From: Endozoicomonas sp965261315
GTDB taxonomy: Bacteria > Pseudomonadota > Gammaproteobacteria > Pseudomonadales > Endozoicomonadaceae
Reading direction: 5' to 3'
Length of the DNA: 64,000 nucleotides
NCBI GenBank assembly: GCA_965261315.1
Contig: CBDHDM010000066.1
Span: forward strand, 62,001 to 126,000
The translations under genes were made by a program, and so were the position numbers. Below, in pieces: positions 36,417-45,518 of this stretch (the stretch's first letter is position 1; each line of letters starts with the position of its first letter). The notes beneath the pieces were generated by a model, which was given only the letters and a program-made list of their open reading frames with translations, had not been told where the DNA came from and did no database searches.

Positions 36417-36646
36417 CGTTTCTTCCAGGCATCGATCTGGCTAACTCTTGCTTCAGTGATGATTACGGAGTCTTATAAATTGAATCATCGTTGCAATATT
36501 GGTCGCCAATACCAGCAAACCGCATGTCTCAATACGCATCATGATTAGCCAGGCCGGAAAATACCACAATGCTCCCCATATCAAGAACTGGATCTTGCTT
36601 TATGAAGTAAACTGTTCTGGTTACTGACCTAGATGGGGTGTTGTCG
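36417..36646. other. Gap with a small hydrophobic minus-strand frame
   Basis: On the minus strand about 36459-36593 an open frame reads FLIWGALWYFPAWLIMMRIE followed by TCGLLVLATNIATMI, two membrane-like segments, ending at a TGA. It has no clear ATG or ribosome site and a stop just upstream. It could be the C-terminal remnant of a membrane protein or chance. Confidence 0.25.
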
Positions 36647-37027
36647 ATGAAAGTAAAAACGATCTGTGCTATGGCTGCGGTCCTCATTCTTACGGGTTGT
36701 GACAAGCCCGAAGAAAAACCGGAGGTTGATAATAAAACAGCCGAGGCGATCTGTAAGGCCAGAGAGAGTATGCCTGGTGGGTGGACTCAGTCTGAAGTAA
36801 CTCCTGAGGTTCAGAAAGCGGTGGAGCTGGTGATCAGGGGAATGGAAAAGCCAGCGAAGCTGAAAAAGATGCTTGCGGTTTATTCCCAGATTGTAAATGG
36901 CGTGAATTACGCACTGGAGTATCAGCTGGAGAATGGCACGATCTGGAGTGCCATTGTGTATCGGGATCTGGAAGGAAAGTACAGCATTACACAGGCTCCG
37001 ATTCCGGGGCTGTTCTGTGATCACTGA
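36647..37027 (+). CDS. Cystatin-like lipoprotein
   Basis: It has 126 residues from the ATG MKVKTICAMAAVL. The signal peptide ends in the lipobox LTGC. After a short spacer the mature part shows the cystatin layout: a Gly-Gly near the N-terminus (PGGWTQSEVTPEVQKAVEL), the first-hairpin motif SQIVNGVNY matching the QVVAG loop of cysteine-protease inhibitors, then strands YALEYQLENG and WSAIVYRDL. A PW-type second loop is not clear. It probably inhibits papain-type proteases at the cell surface or in the periplasm (inference). Confidence 0.72.
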   Translation: MKVKTICAMAAVLILTGCDKPEEKPEVDNKTAEAICKARESMPGGWTQSEVTPEVQKAVELVIRGMEKPAKLKKMLAVYSQIVNGVNYALEYQLENGTIWSAIVYRDLEGKYSITQAPIPGLFCDH

Positions 37028-37132
37028 GTTGGTTAATGTCTGACCTGCTAGCATTGTCATTTTGCGACAGCATCCGATTTATGGAATGATTCGCTTCGAT
37101 AATAATAATTACCGGATGCTGTTGAGGTTCCC

Positions 37133-37945
37133 ATGCCTGATCAACCCCGTGTGCTCTGTGAAGTCAAAGATCACATTGCCTACGTCACCATGAACCGCCC
37201 CGAGAAACATAATGGCCTGGATATGGCCATGTTTCGTGAGATGATTGCTACCGCAAAGAAAATCCGGAAGGACCGCTCGATTCGTTGTGTGATTCTTTCT
37301 GGCAATGGGCCCTCTTTTTGTGCAGGGCTGGATTTTCAGGCGGTCAATAAAGACCCGAGTATTGTGGCGAAAGTCTTTCTGAAGTTGCCCTGGACCAAGC
37401 AGAATATTGCACAGGAGATTGCTCATTGCTGGCGTGACCTTGCGGTGCCGGTCATTTCCGTCGTCCACGGTAACTGCTTTGGTGGTGGTATGCAGATTAT
37501 TCTGGCCACGGATTATCGCATTGCCCGGCCTGATGCCAACCTCGCTATCATGGAGATGAAGTGGGGGTTGATTCCGGATATGAGTGGCATGGCCACACTC
37601 TCCCGGTTGACCCGAATTGATATTGCCCAGGAGTTGACCATGACTGGACGTAAGTTCAATGCACAGGAAGGGCATGAATATGGCTTGATCAGTCGGCTGG
37701 CTGATGACCCGATGGCTGAAGCCGGGCTGCTTGCCCAATCTATCTGCAGGCAGTCACCGGATGCGGTTGCTGCGGCGAAGTATCTGTTCAAGAAAACCTG
37801 GAAGGCAGATACCTGGAAAGCGCTGCGCTGGGAGCGTTGGGTGCAGGCTCGCCTGCTGGGGCGTAAAAATCAGCGAATTGCCATGAAAAATGGCCTGAGC
37901 AAAGAAGGAGAGCCTCTACCATTTATAGATCGACGTTCATTTTAA
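37133..37945 (+). CDS. Enoyl-CoA hydratase/isomerase family protein
   Basis: Crotonase-fold protein of 270 residues. The oxyanion-hole segments are SGNGPSFCAGLDFQAV and GNCFGGGMQIILATDYRIA; the segment around MKWGLIPDMSGMATLSRL replaces the usual catalytic glutamates with E-M-K and D-M, so hydratase chemistry is uncertain and an isomerase or other activity is possible. Ends with the common PFIDRRSF-type tail. A single gene; GAGG precedes the ATG. Intact among decayed neighbours. Confidence 0.88.
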   Translation: MPDQPRVLCEVKDHIAYVTMNRPEKHNGLDMAMFREMIATAKKIRKDRSIRCVILSGNGPSFCAGLDFQAVNKDPSIVAKVFLKLPWTKQNIAQEIAHCWRDLAVPVISVVHGNCFGGGMQIILATDYRIARPDANLAIMEMKWGLIPDMSGMATLSRLTRIDIAQELTMTGRKFNAQEGHEYGLISRLADDPMAEAGLLAQSICRQSPDAVAAAKYLFKKTWKADTWKALRWERWVQARLLGRKNQRIAMKNGLSKEGEPLPFIDRRSF

Positions 37946-38039
37946 TGATATCGGTTTACCATGGTAATCAGGCACGGCTGGTGGCATTAACGGGTTTCAG
38001 CGGTATGGAATAAGCGGTGGGCTGAACGACAAACGACAG

Positions 38040-38303
38040 TTACTCTTTAATATCTTCCACCGGTGTGGTCAGCTGCCAGTCAAAGTAATGGCAGATCATG
38101 GCCATCGTTACCTTGATTTCCATCAGTGCCAGCTGACGGCCCGGGCAGAAGCGGGGGCCACTGCCGAATGGAATCATGGTTTCCGGCGAGTGAGGTTGAA
38201 ACTGCTCCGGGTTTAACCATCGTTGAGGGTTAAAGGTTTCCGCATGGTGAAACCATTGATTACGCTTACCGGCATATTCATTCAGTTCCGGATGTTCAGC
38301 CAT
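38040..38303 (-). pseudogene. Cytochrome P450, C-terminal remnant
   Basis: The last 87 residues of a P450: the PERF-like region HAETFNPQRWLNPEQF and the haem-ligand motif PFGSGPRFCPGRQLALMEIK with its cysteine. Around 300 N-terminal residues are absent; upstream DNA has no P450 sequence. It is a fragment. Confidence 0.85.
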
Positions 38304-38776
38304 TTTCTGTCCAGTCTAATGGTGGCTGTTTATCTGCTGGTGGTTAACTATACCCTGAGCCACGTGCATGCAGCATCGGATAATAACCAGCCAGAAATAT
38401 CCTGGCAGAAACAGGTTGTTCCAGATGCTGATGACTATAGTGATAACCGGAATACTGGCAACCACCATACATCGGGTTGTATGCTGGTGTCCCAAGCCTC
38501 TTCGCCCATTCATTTCTTCAAAATAAAAGTACCGTTCGGAGCTATTCATAACGACAGCCCCTACCTCTTATCCTTTGACTCTCCCACCCCAACCAAAAGA
38601 CGGACCCGTGCACCGCCTGTAAACCAAGCCTGATGTTGACTGGTTAATAGCGCTTTTTTACGATTTTTCTGCGAACTGAAAATGGCGATAAAGCTCTCTT
38701 GCTTTTCTCCCCCGCTTCCACCATCCGCAAAAGATTGTGAACAGGTTCTTAAGCATTATTTTTTCAGGATTGGTTT
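38304..38776. other. Non-coding stretch
   Basis: No supported gene. Open frames on both strands here lack family resemblance and ribosome sites. It lies between the P450 remnant and the zinc operon remnant. Confidence 0.4.
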
Positions 38777-39362
38777 ATGCGTCACTTTTCAAAAATGGCA
38801 GCTGTCGCCTGTGTTTTGATTTCAACGGGTGCTCTGGCTGAAAGTACTCGTCATGCAGATGCCCATGTTCATGGGGCAGGGCATCTGAACTTTGCAGTAG
38901 AAGGCAGTCAGGTTCACCTTGAGACTGGAAACACCGGGGTTTGATATTCTCGGTTTTGAATCCATCACTTCGGAAGCCCAGCGAAACCAGCTCGAAGACG
39001 CTTTGAGTGAACTCAAAAAACCTGAGCTGTGGTTTTTTACGGCTTCCGCGGCCTGTGAATTTAAATCAGTTACTGTCTCTGCTGGTGCAGATGAACATGA
39101 AGATCATGGCGATCATCACAACGAACACAGTGGACACCATGATCATCATCATCATGAACATAAAACGCACCATGAAACAGTACATATGGATATCTCGGCA
39201 ACCTATGTTTATGAGTGTGCAAAAATTGCCAATCTGAACAGTATCTCAACGCGACTGTTTCAGTGGTTTGGCAACAGTGAAAAGCTAAAAGTTCAGGGTT
39301 TTACCGGTTCAGGCCAAATAGCCAGAGAAATGACTCGCAAACAGCCTGAGGTGCGTTTCTGA
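38777..39362 (+). pseudogene. ZrgA-like zinc uptake periplasmic protein (DUF2796), frameshifted
   Basis: The gene starts MRHFSKMAAVACVLISTGALA, a signal peptide, then ADAHVHGAGHLNFAVEGSQVHLE. An extra base near 38923 (GAG-A-CTGGAA) moves the frame to a TGA; in the next frame LETPGFDILGFESITSEAQR continues the DUF2796 protein through a histidine-rich zinc-binding stretch (residues like HHNEHSGHHDHHHHEHK) to the end. One single-base insertion is the only visible lesion. It is first in a four-gene ABC operon that is broken throughout. Confidence 0.85.
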
Positions 39363-39363
39363 T

Positions 39364-39880
39364 ATGAGTAATCTCCGAACGCCGGTGATTCATCTGAGCA
39401 ATGTGCTATTTGGCTGGAACGCAGGTGCTGTCGTTCTGGATATACCCGAATTGATCATCAATCAAGGGGAGAAGGTGTTTATTCGTGGGCCATCGGGTTC
39501 CGGTAAAACAACACTGCTGGGCTTGTTAGGTGGTGTCCTTACGGCACAATCTGGAGTTAACCGACCCACAATTGTTACAGCGAACGGTAACGGAGCTCAG
39601 TATTGGCCAGCAGCAGAGAGTTGCTGCCGCCAGGGTGCTGATTGGTCGTCCGGATCTGGTGATTGCGGATGAGCCAACGTCAGCGCTGGATACTGACACC
39701 CGTGAAGCCTTTATCCGTTTGCTATTTGATGAGTGTGACGCTTCTGGCAGTACGCTTGTATTTGTCAGCCATGACCACACGTTGGAAAAACTGTTTGATC
39801 GTTCTATCGCTCTGCATGAAATGAACAGGGCCAGCCCGTATCAGCCTCCTCTGCTTGATTCAGAGCGGGAGGTGGTTTGA
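39364..39880 (+). pseudogene. ABC transporter ATPase (LolD-like), internal deletion and frameshift
   Basis: Begins MSNLRTPVIHLSNVLFGW and has Walker A IRGPSGSGKTTLLGLLGG. The Q-loop region is deleted and the frame changes near 39530-39600. The second frame holds TELSIGQQQRVAAARVLIGR (signature) and LVIADEPTSALD (Walker B). The two parts together are shorter than a normal 220-230 residue ATPase. It overlaps the next gene by one base (TGATG). Confidence 0.85.
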
Positions 39881-41304
39881 TGTCGATTATCCATCTGGCA
39901 GTAAAAAGCCTGAAAAATCGGAAAACCACTGCACTGCTGACCATCTTTTCCATTGCCATCAGTGTTGCATTGTTGCTGGGCGTAGAAAGGCTGCGGGTTG
40001 AAGCTCGTAGCAGTTTTACCAGTACTGTGTCGGGTACGGATCTGGTGGTGGGTGCGCGCAATAGCCCTCTGAGCCTGCTGCTTTATTCTGTGTTCCATAT
40101 TGGTAATGCGACCAACAATATCACCTGGGAGACGTATCAGGAGCTGGCAACCAATCCGGCGGTAGCCTGGACCATCCCTGTTGCATTGGGTGATTCCCAT
40201 CGGGGGTATCGGGTGGTGGGTACATCGCTGGATATGTTCGAGCACTACCAATTTGGTGATAAGCAGTCGATGGGTTTTAACACCGGTCAGCCGTTTAATG
40301 ATCTTTATGGTGCCGTTATTGGCTCAGACGTCGCAGCTGTTCTCGGTTATCAGGTTGGTCAGGATGTTGTGCTCAGTCATGGTGTACAAAGCAGAAGTCT
40401 GCAGGAACATCAGGATAAGCCGTTCAGGGTCTCTGGTGTGCTGAAGCCTACAGGAACGCCCATGGACAGAGTGATTATGATCTCTCTGCAGGGTATTGAA
40501 GCGCTGTACATTGACTGGGTAAATGGTGCGGCTCCCAATGCACTCTTCACGGTTTCTGCAGATAAAGCGCGAACCATGGTGTTGCAGCCTTCCAGTATTA
40601 CGGCCTATTTCGTTGGTTTGAAATCTCGTGTAGTGGCCTTTCGTTATCAGCGACAGGTGAATGAGTATCGCCAGGAAGCACTGACCGCTATCTTGCCGGG
40701 TGTTGCGCTGGGTGAACTCTGGCAGCTGGTGGGCTCTGCCGAAAAGGCATTGCTGGCTGTTTCGGTGATGGTGGTGATCGCTGGACTGGTGGGGATGCTG
40801 ACCACGATTCTCACTTCGCTTAATGAACGACGCAGAGAGATGGCTATCCTGCGGTCAGTGGGCGCATGACCCGGGCATATTTTTGCTCTGATGATTACGG
40901 AGTCTCTGATCTATGCCATTGCGGGTACGGTGCTGGGATTCCTGCTGATGTATGGAATGCTATTTATCGTTCAGCCAGTTTTGCAGATGCAGCTGGGTAA
41001 GGTTCCGGTTGAAAGCCTTGATCAGTCACGGGTAAAAATTCCGGGTTATCTTGTGCCTTTGAATATTGGTAAGGATCAGACCGCAACAGAGCTGCTGCTG
41101 GTCCCAACCCTGGGTGCCTGTGTACATGTGCCACCACCACCAAACCAGACGATCTTTATCCGCTATGACAAGGGGATTAAGGTGACAGAAGCGGGTTATA
41201 CACCCTACTGGCTGGAAGGGGTGATCAAGGTTGAAAGCAACACGTCCGAATATACCGATATGGTGTATGCCATGACGGTGGATAGTATTAAAGAGTTTGA
41301 ATAG
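39880..41304 (+). pseudogene. FtsX-type ABC permease fused to DUF3299 remnant, with in-frame stop
   Basis: The permease part starts MSIIHLAVKSLKNRKTTALL and keeps the MacB-core and FtsX regions up to RRREMAILRSVGA, where a TGA at 40867 stands in place of the expected arginine codon. The frame then continues as PGHIFALMITESLIYAIAGT. At about 40999 the last permease segment passes directly into a DUF3299 lipoprotein end (VPVESLDQSRVKIPGYLVPL, then GACVHVPPPPNQTIF), so a deletion removed the permease end and the start of the following gene. The operon order matches ZrgA-ABC-permease-DUF3299 sets in marine bacteria. Confidence 0.82.
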
Positions 41305-41310
41305 ATAAAG

Positions 41311-41340
41311 TGCTGTGCTCCGGTTAACCAGAGCACAGCA
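41311..41340 (+). terminator. Hairpin after the decayed ABC operon
   Basis: TGCTGTGCTC and GAGCACAGCA form a perfect 10-bp stem around CGGTTAACCA, seven bases after the stop. There is no T-run, so termination strength is uncertain. Confidence 0.55.
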
Positions 41341-41430
41341 ATCTCACGATTAGTTGTGAAGACTTGCCCTGATCGTGTTATAACATCCTCTCCCGATTGG
41401 CTCCCCTGATAACCGTATTGGCGAGTGACC

Positions 41431-41925
41431 ATGGAACCTACATTGCATTCTGCTACGTCCCCCGTTGTCCACGAGATTGCTGAACTACTGATGTCCAGAG
41501 GCTGGACTCTGTCTACGGCGGAGTCTTGTACCGGCGGAGGGATTGGTCATGCGTTGACCGCCTTGCCCGGCAGTTCGAACTGGTTTGAAGGGGGAGTCAT
41601 CTGCTATGCCAACGGCGTGAAAAGCCGGCTGCTGCATGTGCCTGAAGTGATTCTCAATAAGTACGGTGCTGTCAGTGAGCAGGTAGCCATCAACATGGCT
41701 CAGGGTGTTCGTAAACTGCTGGAAACCGATATTTCTGTAGCCGTGACGGGGGTTGCGGGGCCTGGTGGCGGCACACCGGAAAAACCGGTCGGAACGGTAT
41801 GGGTTGCCTGGAGTACGGGGCAGGAGACCGCCGCCAGACACTTTCATCTTGAAGGTGACCGTGATCAGATTCGGGAGAAGATCGTGTTTCAGGCTTTGCA
41901 GGGGATCCTGACGTTATTGACCTGA
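41431..41925 (+). CDS. pncC: Nicotinamide-nucleotide amidohydrolase (CinA C-terminal type)
   Basis: Deamidates NMN to nicotinic acid mononucleotide in NAD recycling. It has 164 residues, the single-domain form of the CinA C-terminal domain. Signature regions are STAESCTGGGIGHALTALPGSS, FEGGVICYANGVKSRLL and VAVTGVAGPGGGTPEKPVGTV. A GTG two codons upstream is an alternative start. The place directly before recA is conserved in pseudomonads and relatives. Confidence 0.93.
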   Translation: MEPTLHSATSPVVHEIAELLMSRGWTLSTAESCTGGGIGHALTALPGSSNWFEGGVICYANGVKSRLLHVPEVILNKYGAVSEQVAINMAQGVRKLLETDISVAVTGVAGPGGGTPEKPVGTVWVAWSTGQETAARHFHLEGDRDQIREKIVFQALQGILTLLT

Positions 41926-41959
41926 AAAAACAGTCGATGTTGTCGAAGCAATAAATATA

Positions 41960-41994
41960 CTGGACAAATAACCAGTATCTGTTTAAATATACAG
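41960..41994 (+). promoter_or_regulatory. Two tandem LexA boxes upstream of recA
   Basis: Box 1 at 41960-41975 is CTGGACAAATAACCAG and box 2 at 41979-41994 is CTGTTTAAATATACAG; both fit CTG-N10-CAG with AT-rich centres. They sit 56-90 bases before the recA start codon and imply SOS control by LexA. Confidence 0.8.
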
Positions 41995-42049
41995 TATTAC
42001 TTTTTAAGCTGTTCCTGATGAAGTCAGAATCGAACTGAGGGCGTGAATA

Positions 42050-43168
42050 ATGGATGATAACAGAAAAAAAGCGTTGGCGGCAGCACTGGGCCAGATTGAC
42101 CGCCAGTTTGGTAAAGGCGCCATCATGCGCATGGGTGACCAGAAACAGGAAGCGATTCCTGCTATTTCCACCGGCTCTCTGCAGCTGGATATCGCACTGG
42201 GTATTGGCGGTCTGCCAAAAGGCCGTGTTGTAGAAATCTTTGGTCCTGAATCTTCCGGTAAAACCACATTAACCCTGAGCGTTATTGCCCAGGCTCAAAA
42301 GCAGGGCGCAACTTGTGCCTTCGTTGATGCCGAGCACGCCCTTGACCCGCTGTATGCCGGCAAACTGGGGGTTAATGTGGATGATCTTTATGTTTCCCAG
42401 CCCGACACGGGTGAACAGGCGCTTGAAATCACCGATATGCTGGTGCGCTCCGGTGCGGTAGACGTGATTGTTGTTGATTCAGTGGCAGCCCTGGTACCTA
42501 AGGCTGAAATCGAAGGTGATATGGGCGATTCTCACGTTGGCCTGCAGGCTCGTCTGATGTCCCAGGCTTTGCGTAAGCTCACCGGTTCCATCAAACAGAC
42601 CAACTGTATGGTGATCTTCATCAACCAGATCCGAATGAAGATCGGTGTGATGTTTGGTAACCCGGAAACGACCACGGGTGGTAATGCTCTGAAGTTCTAT
42701 TCATCTGTCCGTCTTGATATCCGTCGTACCGGTGCCGTCAAGCAGGGGGATGAGGTGATCGGTAATGAAACCCGCGTTAAGGTGGTGAAGAACAAGGTAT
42801 CGCCTCCTTTCCGCCAGGCAGAATTCCAGATCCTTTACGGTCAGGGCATCTACCATATGGGTGAAGTGATTGACCTGGGTGTGAAGCAGAAGCTGATCGA
42901 TAAGTCCGGTGCCTGGTATGCCTATAAAGGATCCAAGATTGGTCAGGGTAAAGCCAATGCTGCCCAGTACCTCTCTGATAATCCGGAAATAGCTGCTGAA
43001 ATTGAAGCTCAGATCCGTGATGAGCTAATGAGTACTCCAGAGAAAGACGCAGCAAAGAAAGCTGAAGCTGAAGCCAGAAAAACTGAGGCTGCAGCCAAAA
43101 AAGATTCTGGCAAAAAAGGCGAAACCGCTGCTGAAAGTCTGCAGCAGGACGAGCTGCTGGCAGAGTAA
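42050..43168 (+). CDS. recA: Recombinase RecA
   Basis: Strand-exchange ATPase of homologous recombination and co-protease of LexA. It has 372 residues, a little longer than the usual 350 because of a lysine/alanine/glutamate-rich tail (KKAEAEARKTEAAAKKDSGK). Walker A is FGPESSGKTTLTL, Walker B DVIVVDSVAALVPKAE, L1 loop GLQARLMSQALRKLTG and L2 loop IRMKIGVMFGNPETTTGGNA. It is followed by recX four bases after the stop. Confidence 0.98.
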   Translation: MDDNRKKALAAALGQIDRQFGKGAIMRMGDQKQEAIPAISTGSLQLDIALGIGGLPKGRVVEIFGPESSGKTTLTLSVIAQAQKQGATCAFVDAEHALDPLYAGKLGVNVDDLYVSQPDTGEQALEITDMLVRSGAVDVIVVDSVAALVPKAEIEGDMGDSHVGLQARLMSQALRKLTGSIKQTNCMVIFINQIRMKIGVMFGNPETTTGGNALKFYSSVRLDIRRTGAVKQGDEVIGNETRVKVVKNKVSPPFRQAEFQILYGQGIYHMGEVIDLGVKQKLIDKSGAWYAYKGSKIGQGKANAAQYLSDNPEIAAEIEAQIRDELMSTPEKDAAKKAEAEARKTEAAAKKDSGKKGETAAESLQQDELLAE

Positions 43169-43172
43169 GTAA

Positions 43173-43631
43173 ATGTCTGCCGAAGCTGCTCAGTTAGCTA
43201 AGGATATCCGTCGGTCGGCAATGGACCTGCTGGCTAGACGGGAGCATGGCTTTAAAGAACTGGTTCGTAAGTTATCGGTTCGCTTTCCGCAGGCATCAGT
43301 GATTGAAGCACTGACCCGTTTGCGGGAAGAGCGGTTGCAGAATGATGAGCGTTTTGTTGAAAGCTATGTCTACAGCCGACAGCAAAGAGGTTATGGCCCG
43401 GTTCGGATCAAGTCGGAGCTCTTTCAGAAAGGAATCGATAGCGAGCTGATTGGTCAGTACCTGCTGGAGCAGGAAGAGCATTGGAATGAGCTGGCCAGCG
43501 ACGTGAAAGAGCGTAAGTTTGGTTCTCAGCCTTCAGGCGACGCTAAAGAGCGTGCCCGGCAGTCGCGATTCCTGGCTCAGCGTGGGTTCTCCATGAGCCA
43601 GATATATTCCACATTTTCCAGTAATGCGTAA
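43173..43631 (+). CDS. recX: Regulatory protein RecX
   Basis: Inhibitor/modulator of RecA filaments. It has 152 residues with the three-helix repeats of RecX (MDLLARREHGFKELVRKLSV, DERFVESYVYSRQQRGYGP then the final KERARQSRFLAQRGFS). It begins four bases after recA and is surely co-transcribed under LexA. A palindromic repeat follows the stop directly. Confidence 0.95.
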   Translation: MSAEAAQLAKDIRRSAMDLLARREHGFKELVRKLSVRFPQASVIEALTRLREERLQNDERFVESYVYSRQQRGYGPVRIKSELFQKGIDSELIGQYLLEQEEHWNELASDVKERKFGSQPSGDAKERARQSRFLAQRGFSMSQIYSTFSSNA

Positions 43632-43637
43632 TTTTCT

Positions 43638-43829
43638 TTCATCACGAAGGCACAGAGGCACAAAGTCTTTTTGCCCGGTGATTTGCGTGTTTAGTTGTGA
43701 AAATCTTCAGTATGGCGGTCATTGATACAATGAATCCAGCTGTATGATCTTCTATTTTTTTAACTCGCCATAAACCGTAAAGGCACAGAAAACAAAGTTC
43801 TATCTTTGTGCCTTTGTGGTTAAAAAAAA
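43638..43829. repeat. 3'-end palindromic repeats, copies F1 and F2, between recX and glpK
   Basis: F1 (43638-43675) CATCACGAAGGCACAGAGGCACAAAG starts seven bases after the recX stop. F2 (43769-43829) holds AACCGTAAAGGCACAG on the left and CTGTGCCTTTGTGGTT-type CTTTGTGCCTTTGTGGTTAA on the right, touching the glpK stop. The whole convergent intergenic region is built from this family. Confidence 0.75.
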
Positions 43830-45323
43830 TCAGTCAATCCAGTGTTGTGAACGCCCCACTGCTTTTTTCCAGCCTTTATATAGCGCTGAACGCTTTTCAG
43901 ATTCCATGGTTGGTATGTACTGCCGGTCGACAGAAATTCGCTGTTTTAACTCATCAATATTGTTCCAGAAGCCAACGGCCAGACCGGCGAGATAGGCTGC
44001 ACCGGCTGCGGTGGTCTCAGTCACTTCCGGGCAGATGACCGGTGTATCCAGCATATCGGCCTGGAATTGCATCAGGAATTCATTATTAGCGGCACCACCG
44101 TCTACCCGTAACTGTGCCAGCTCTATGCCAGAGTCTTGCTGCATGGCTTCCAGAACATCGCGGCTTTGATAAGCAATGGCTTCGAGGGTGGCACGGACAA
44201 TGTGGTTGCGGTTGGTTCCGCGGGTTAAGCCAATGATTGAGCCACGGGCATATGGATCCCAATAGGGTGCACCCAGGCCAACAAACGCAGGCACCACATA
44301 AACACCTCCGGTGTCATCAACTTTGCTGGCAAAGTAGCCGGTATCATCAGCGTCTCGAACCAGACCCAGTTCATCGCGCAACCACTGGACAGAAGCGCCT
44401 GCCATAAAAACAGAACCTTCCAGAGCATAGGTGACCTGGCCATTCAGTTTGCAGGCCACTGTGGTCAGCAAACCATGCTCGGACTTAACCGGTGCATGAC
44501 CGGTATTCATCAGTAGAAAACAACCCGTGCCATACGTGTTTTTTGCCATGCCTTTTTCATGGCACATCTGGCCGAACAGGGCTGCCTGCTGGTCACCGGC
44601 AATACCCGCAATGGGAATGCGAGTGCCGCCGATGGTGGTTCTGCCATAAATCTCGGAGCAGGATTTCACCTCAGGTAACATCTGCCGTGGGATGTCCAGA
44701 GCCTTCAGCAGTTTGTCATCCCACTCCAGTCGGTTGATATCAAAGATCATGGTACGGGAAGCATTGGTTACATCAGTAACATGAGCGCGGCCTTCAGTCA
44801 TTTTCCAGATCAGCCAGGTGTCTATGGTGCCAAACAACAGTTCGCCGTTTTCTGCTTTTTCCCTCGCACCATCTATATGGTCGAGGATCCATTTGATTTT
44901 GGTGCCTGAAAAATAGGCATCCAGAACCAGGCCTGTCGTATCCCGGATATATTCTTCAAGTCCCTGGAGCTTTAGCTCTTCACAAATGTCCGTGGTTCGC
45001 CGGCACTGCCAGACAATCGCATTATGAATGGGTCTGCCAGTGGCTTTATCCCAGATGACAACGGTTTCACGCTGGTTGGTGATGCCAATAGCGGCGACTT
45101 CATCCGGAGTGATGCCCGCTTTGGCAAGTAGCTCAGTCAGAACAGAACTTTGCGTACCCCAGATCTCCATGGGGTCGTGTTCAACCCAGCCTGGCTGTGG
45201 GTAGTGTTGAGTAAATTCCCGTTGAGTAATATCGACGATATTGCCGGTGTGGTCAAAAATGATGGCTCGCGAGCTGGTGGTACCCTGATCCAATGCAACG
45301 ATGTAACGGGTTTCCGTAGTCAT
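43830..45323 (-). CDS. glpK: Glycerol kinase
   Basis: Phosphorylates glycerol to glycerol 3-phosphate. It has 497 residues, full length. The nucleotide motif is ALDQGTTSSRAIIFD; glycerol-binding residues lie in NQRETVVIWDK and YFSGTKIKWILDH; the phosphate-2 loop GIAGDQQAALFGQ and adenosine motif LRVDGGAANNEFLMQFQAD are intact. No glpF or glpD is adjacent, so it stands alone here, convergent with recX. Confidence 0.97.
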   Translation of the reverse strand: MTTETRYIVALDQGTTSSRAIIFDHTGNIVDITQREFTQHYPQPGWVEHDPMEIWGTQSSVLTELLAKAGITPDEVAAIGITNQRETVVIWDKATGRPIHNAIVWQCRRTTDICEELKLQGLEEYIRDTTGLVLDAYFSGTKIKWILDHIDGAREKAENGELLFGTIDTWLIWKMTEGRAHVTDVTNASRTMIFDINRLEWDDKLLKALDIPRQMLPEVKSCSEIYGRTTIGGTRIPIAGIAGDQQAALFGQMCHEKGMAKNTYGTGCFLLMNTGHAPVKSEHGLLTTVACKLNGQVTYALEGSVFMAGASVQWLRDELGLVRDADDTGYFASKVDDTGGVYVVPAFVGLGAPYWDPYARGSIIGLTRGTNRNHIVRATLEAIAYQSRDVLEAMQQDSGIELAQLRVDGGAANNEFLMQFQADMLDTPVICPEVTETTAAGAAYLAGLAVGFWNNIDELKQRISVDRQYIPTMESEKRSALYKGWKKAVGRSQHWID

Positions 45324-45518
45324 GATCTATGTCCTTGCTAAGATGGGGATGTCCATCAGAACTGACTGGCTATTTCAGTGGAAATAAGTAGAGGCTATCA
45401 AAAATGGTTTCTGGATGCAGCGCAAAAGGTCTGGAAGAATGAGTTTCTGTTTTTAAAGACGGCAGGGTAACGCTATTGTTGGTAGGGATAACGTCATCAT
45501 GCACAAAGGAACACAGAT

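Noticed and set aside
36456..36475. 17-base word TGATGATTACGGAGTCT shared with the permease at about 40887
   Set aside because: The surrounding sequence does not match and the reading frames give unrelated proteins; a single 17-mer match in 64 kb is near chance.
38223..38633. 136-codon plus-strand frame beside the P450 remnant
   Set aside because: It overlaps the P450 fragment on the other strand, has no ribosome site and resembles nothing.
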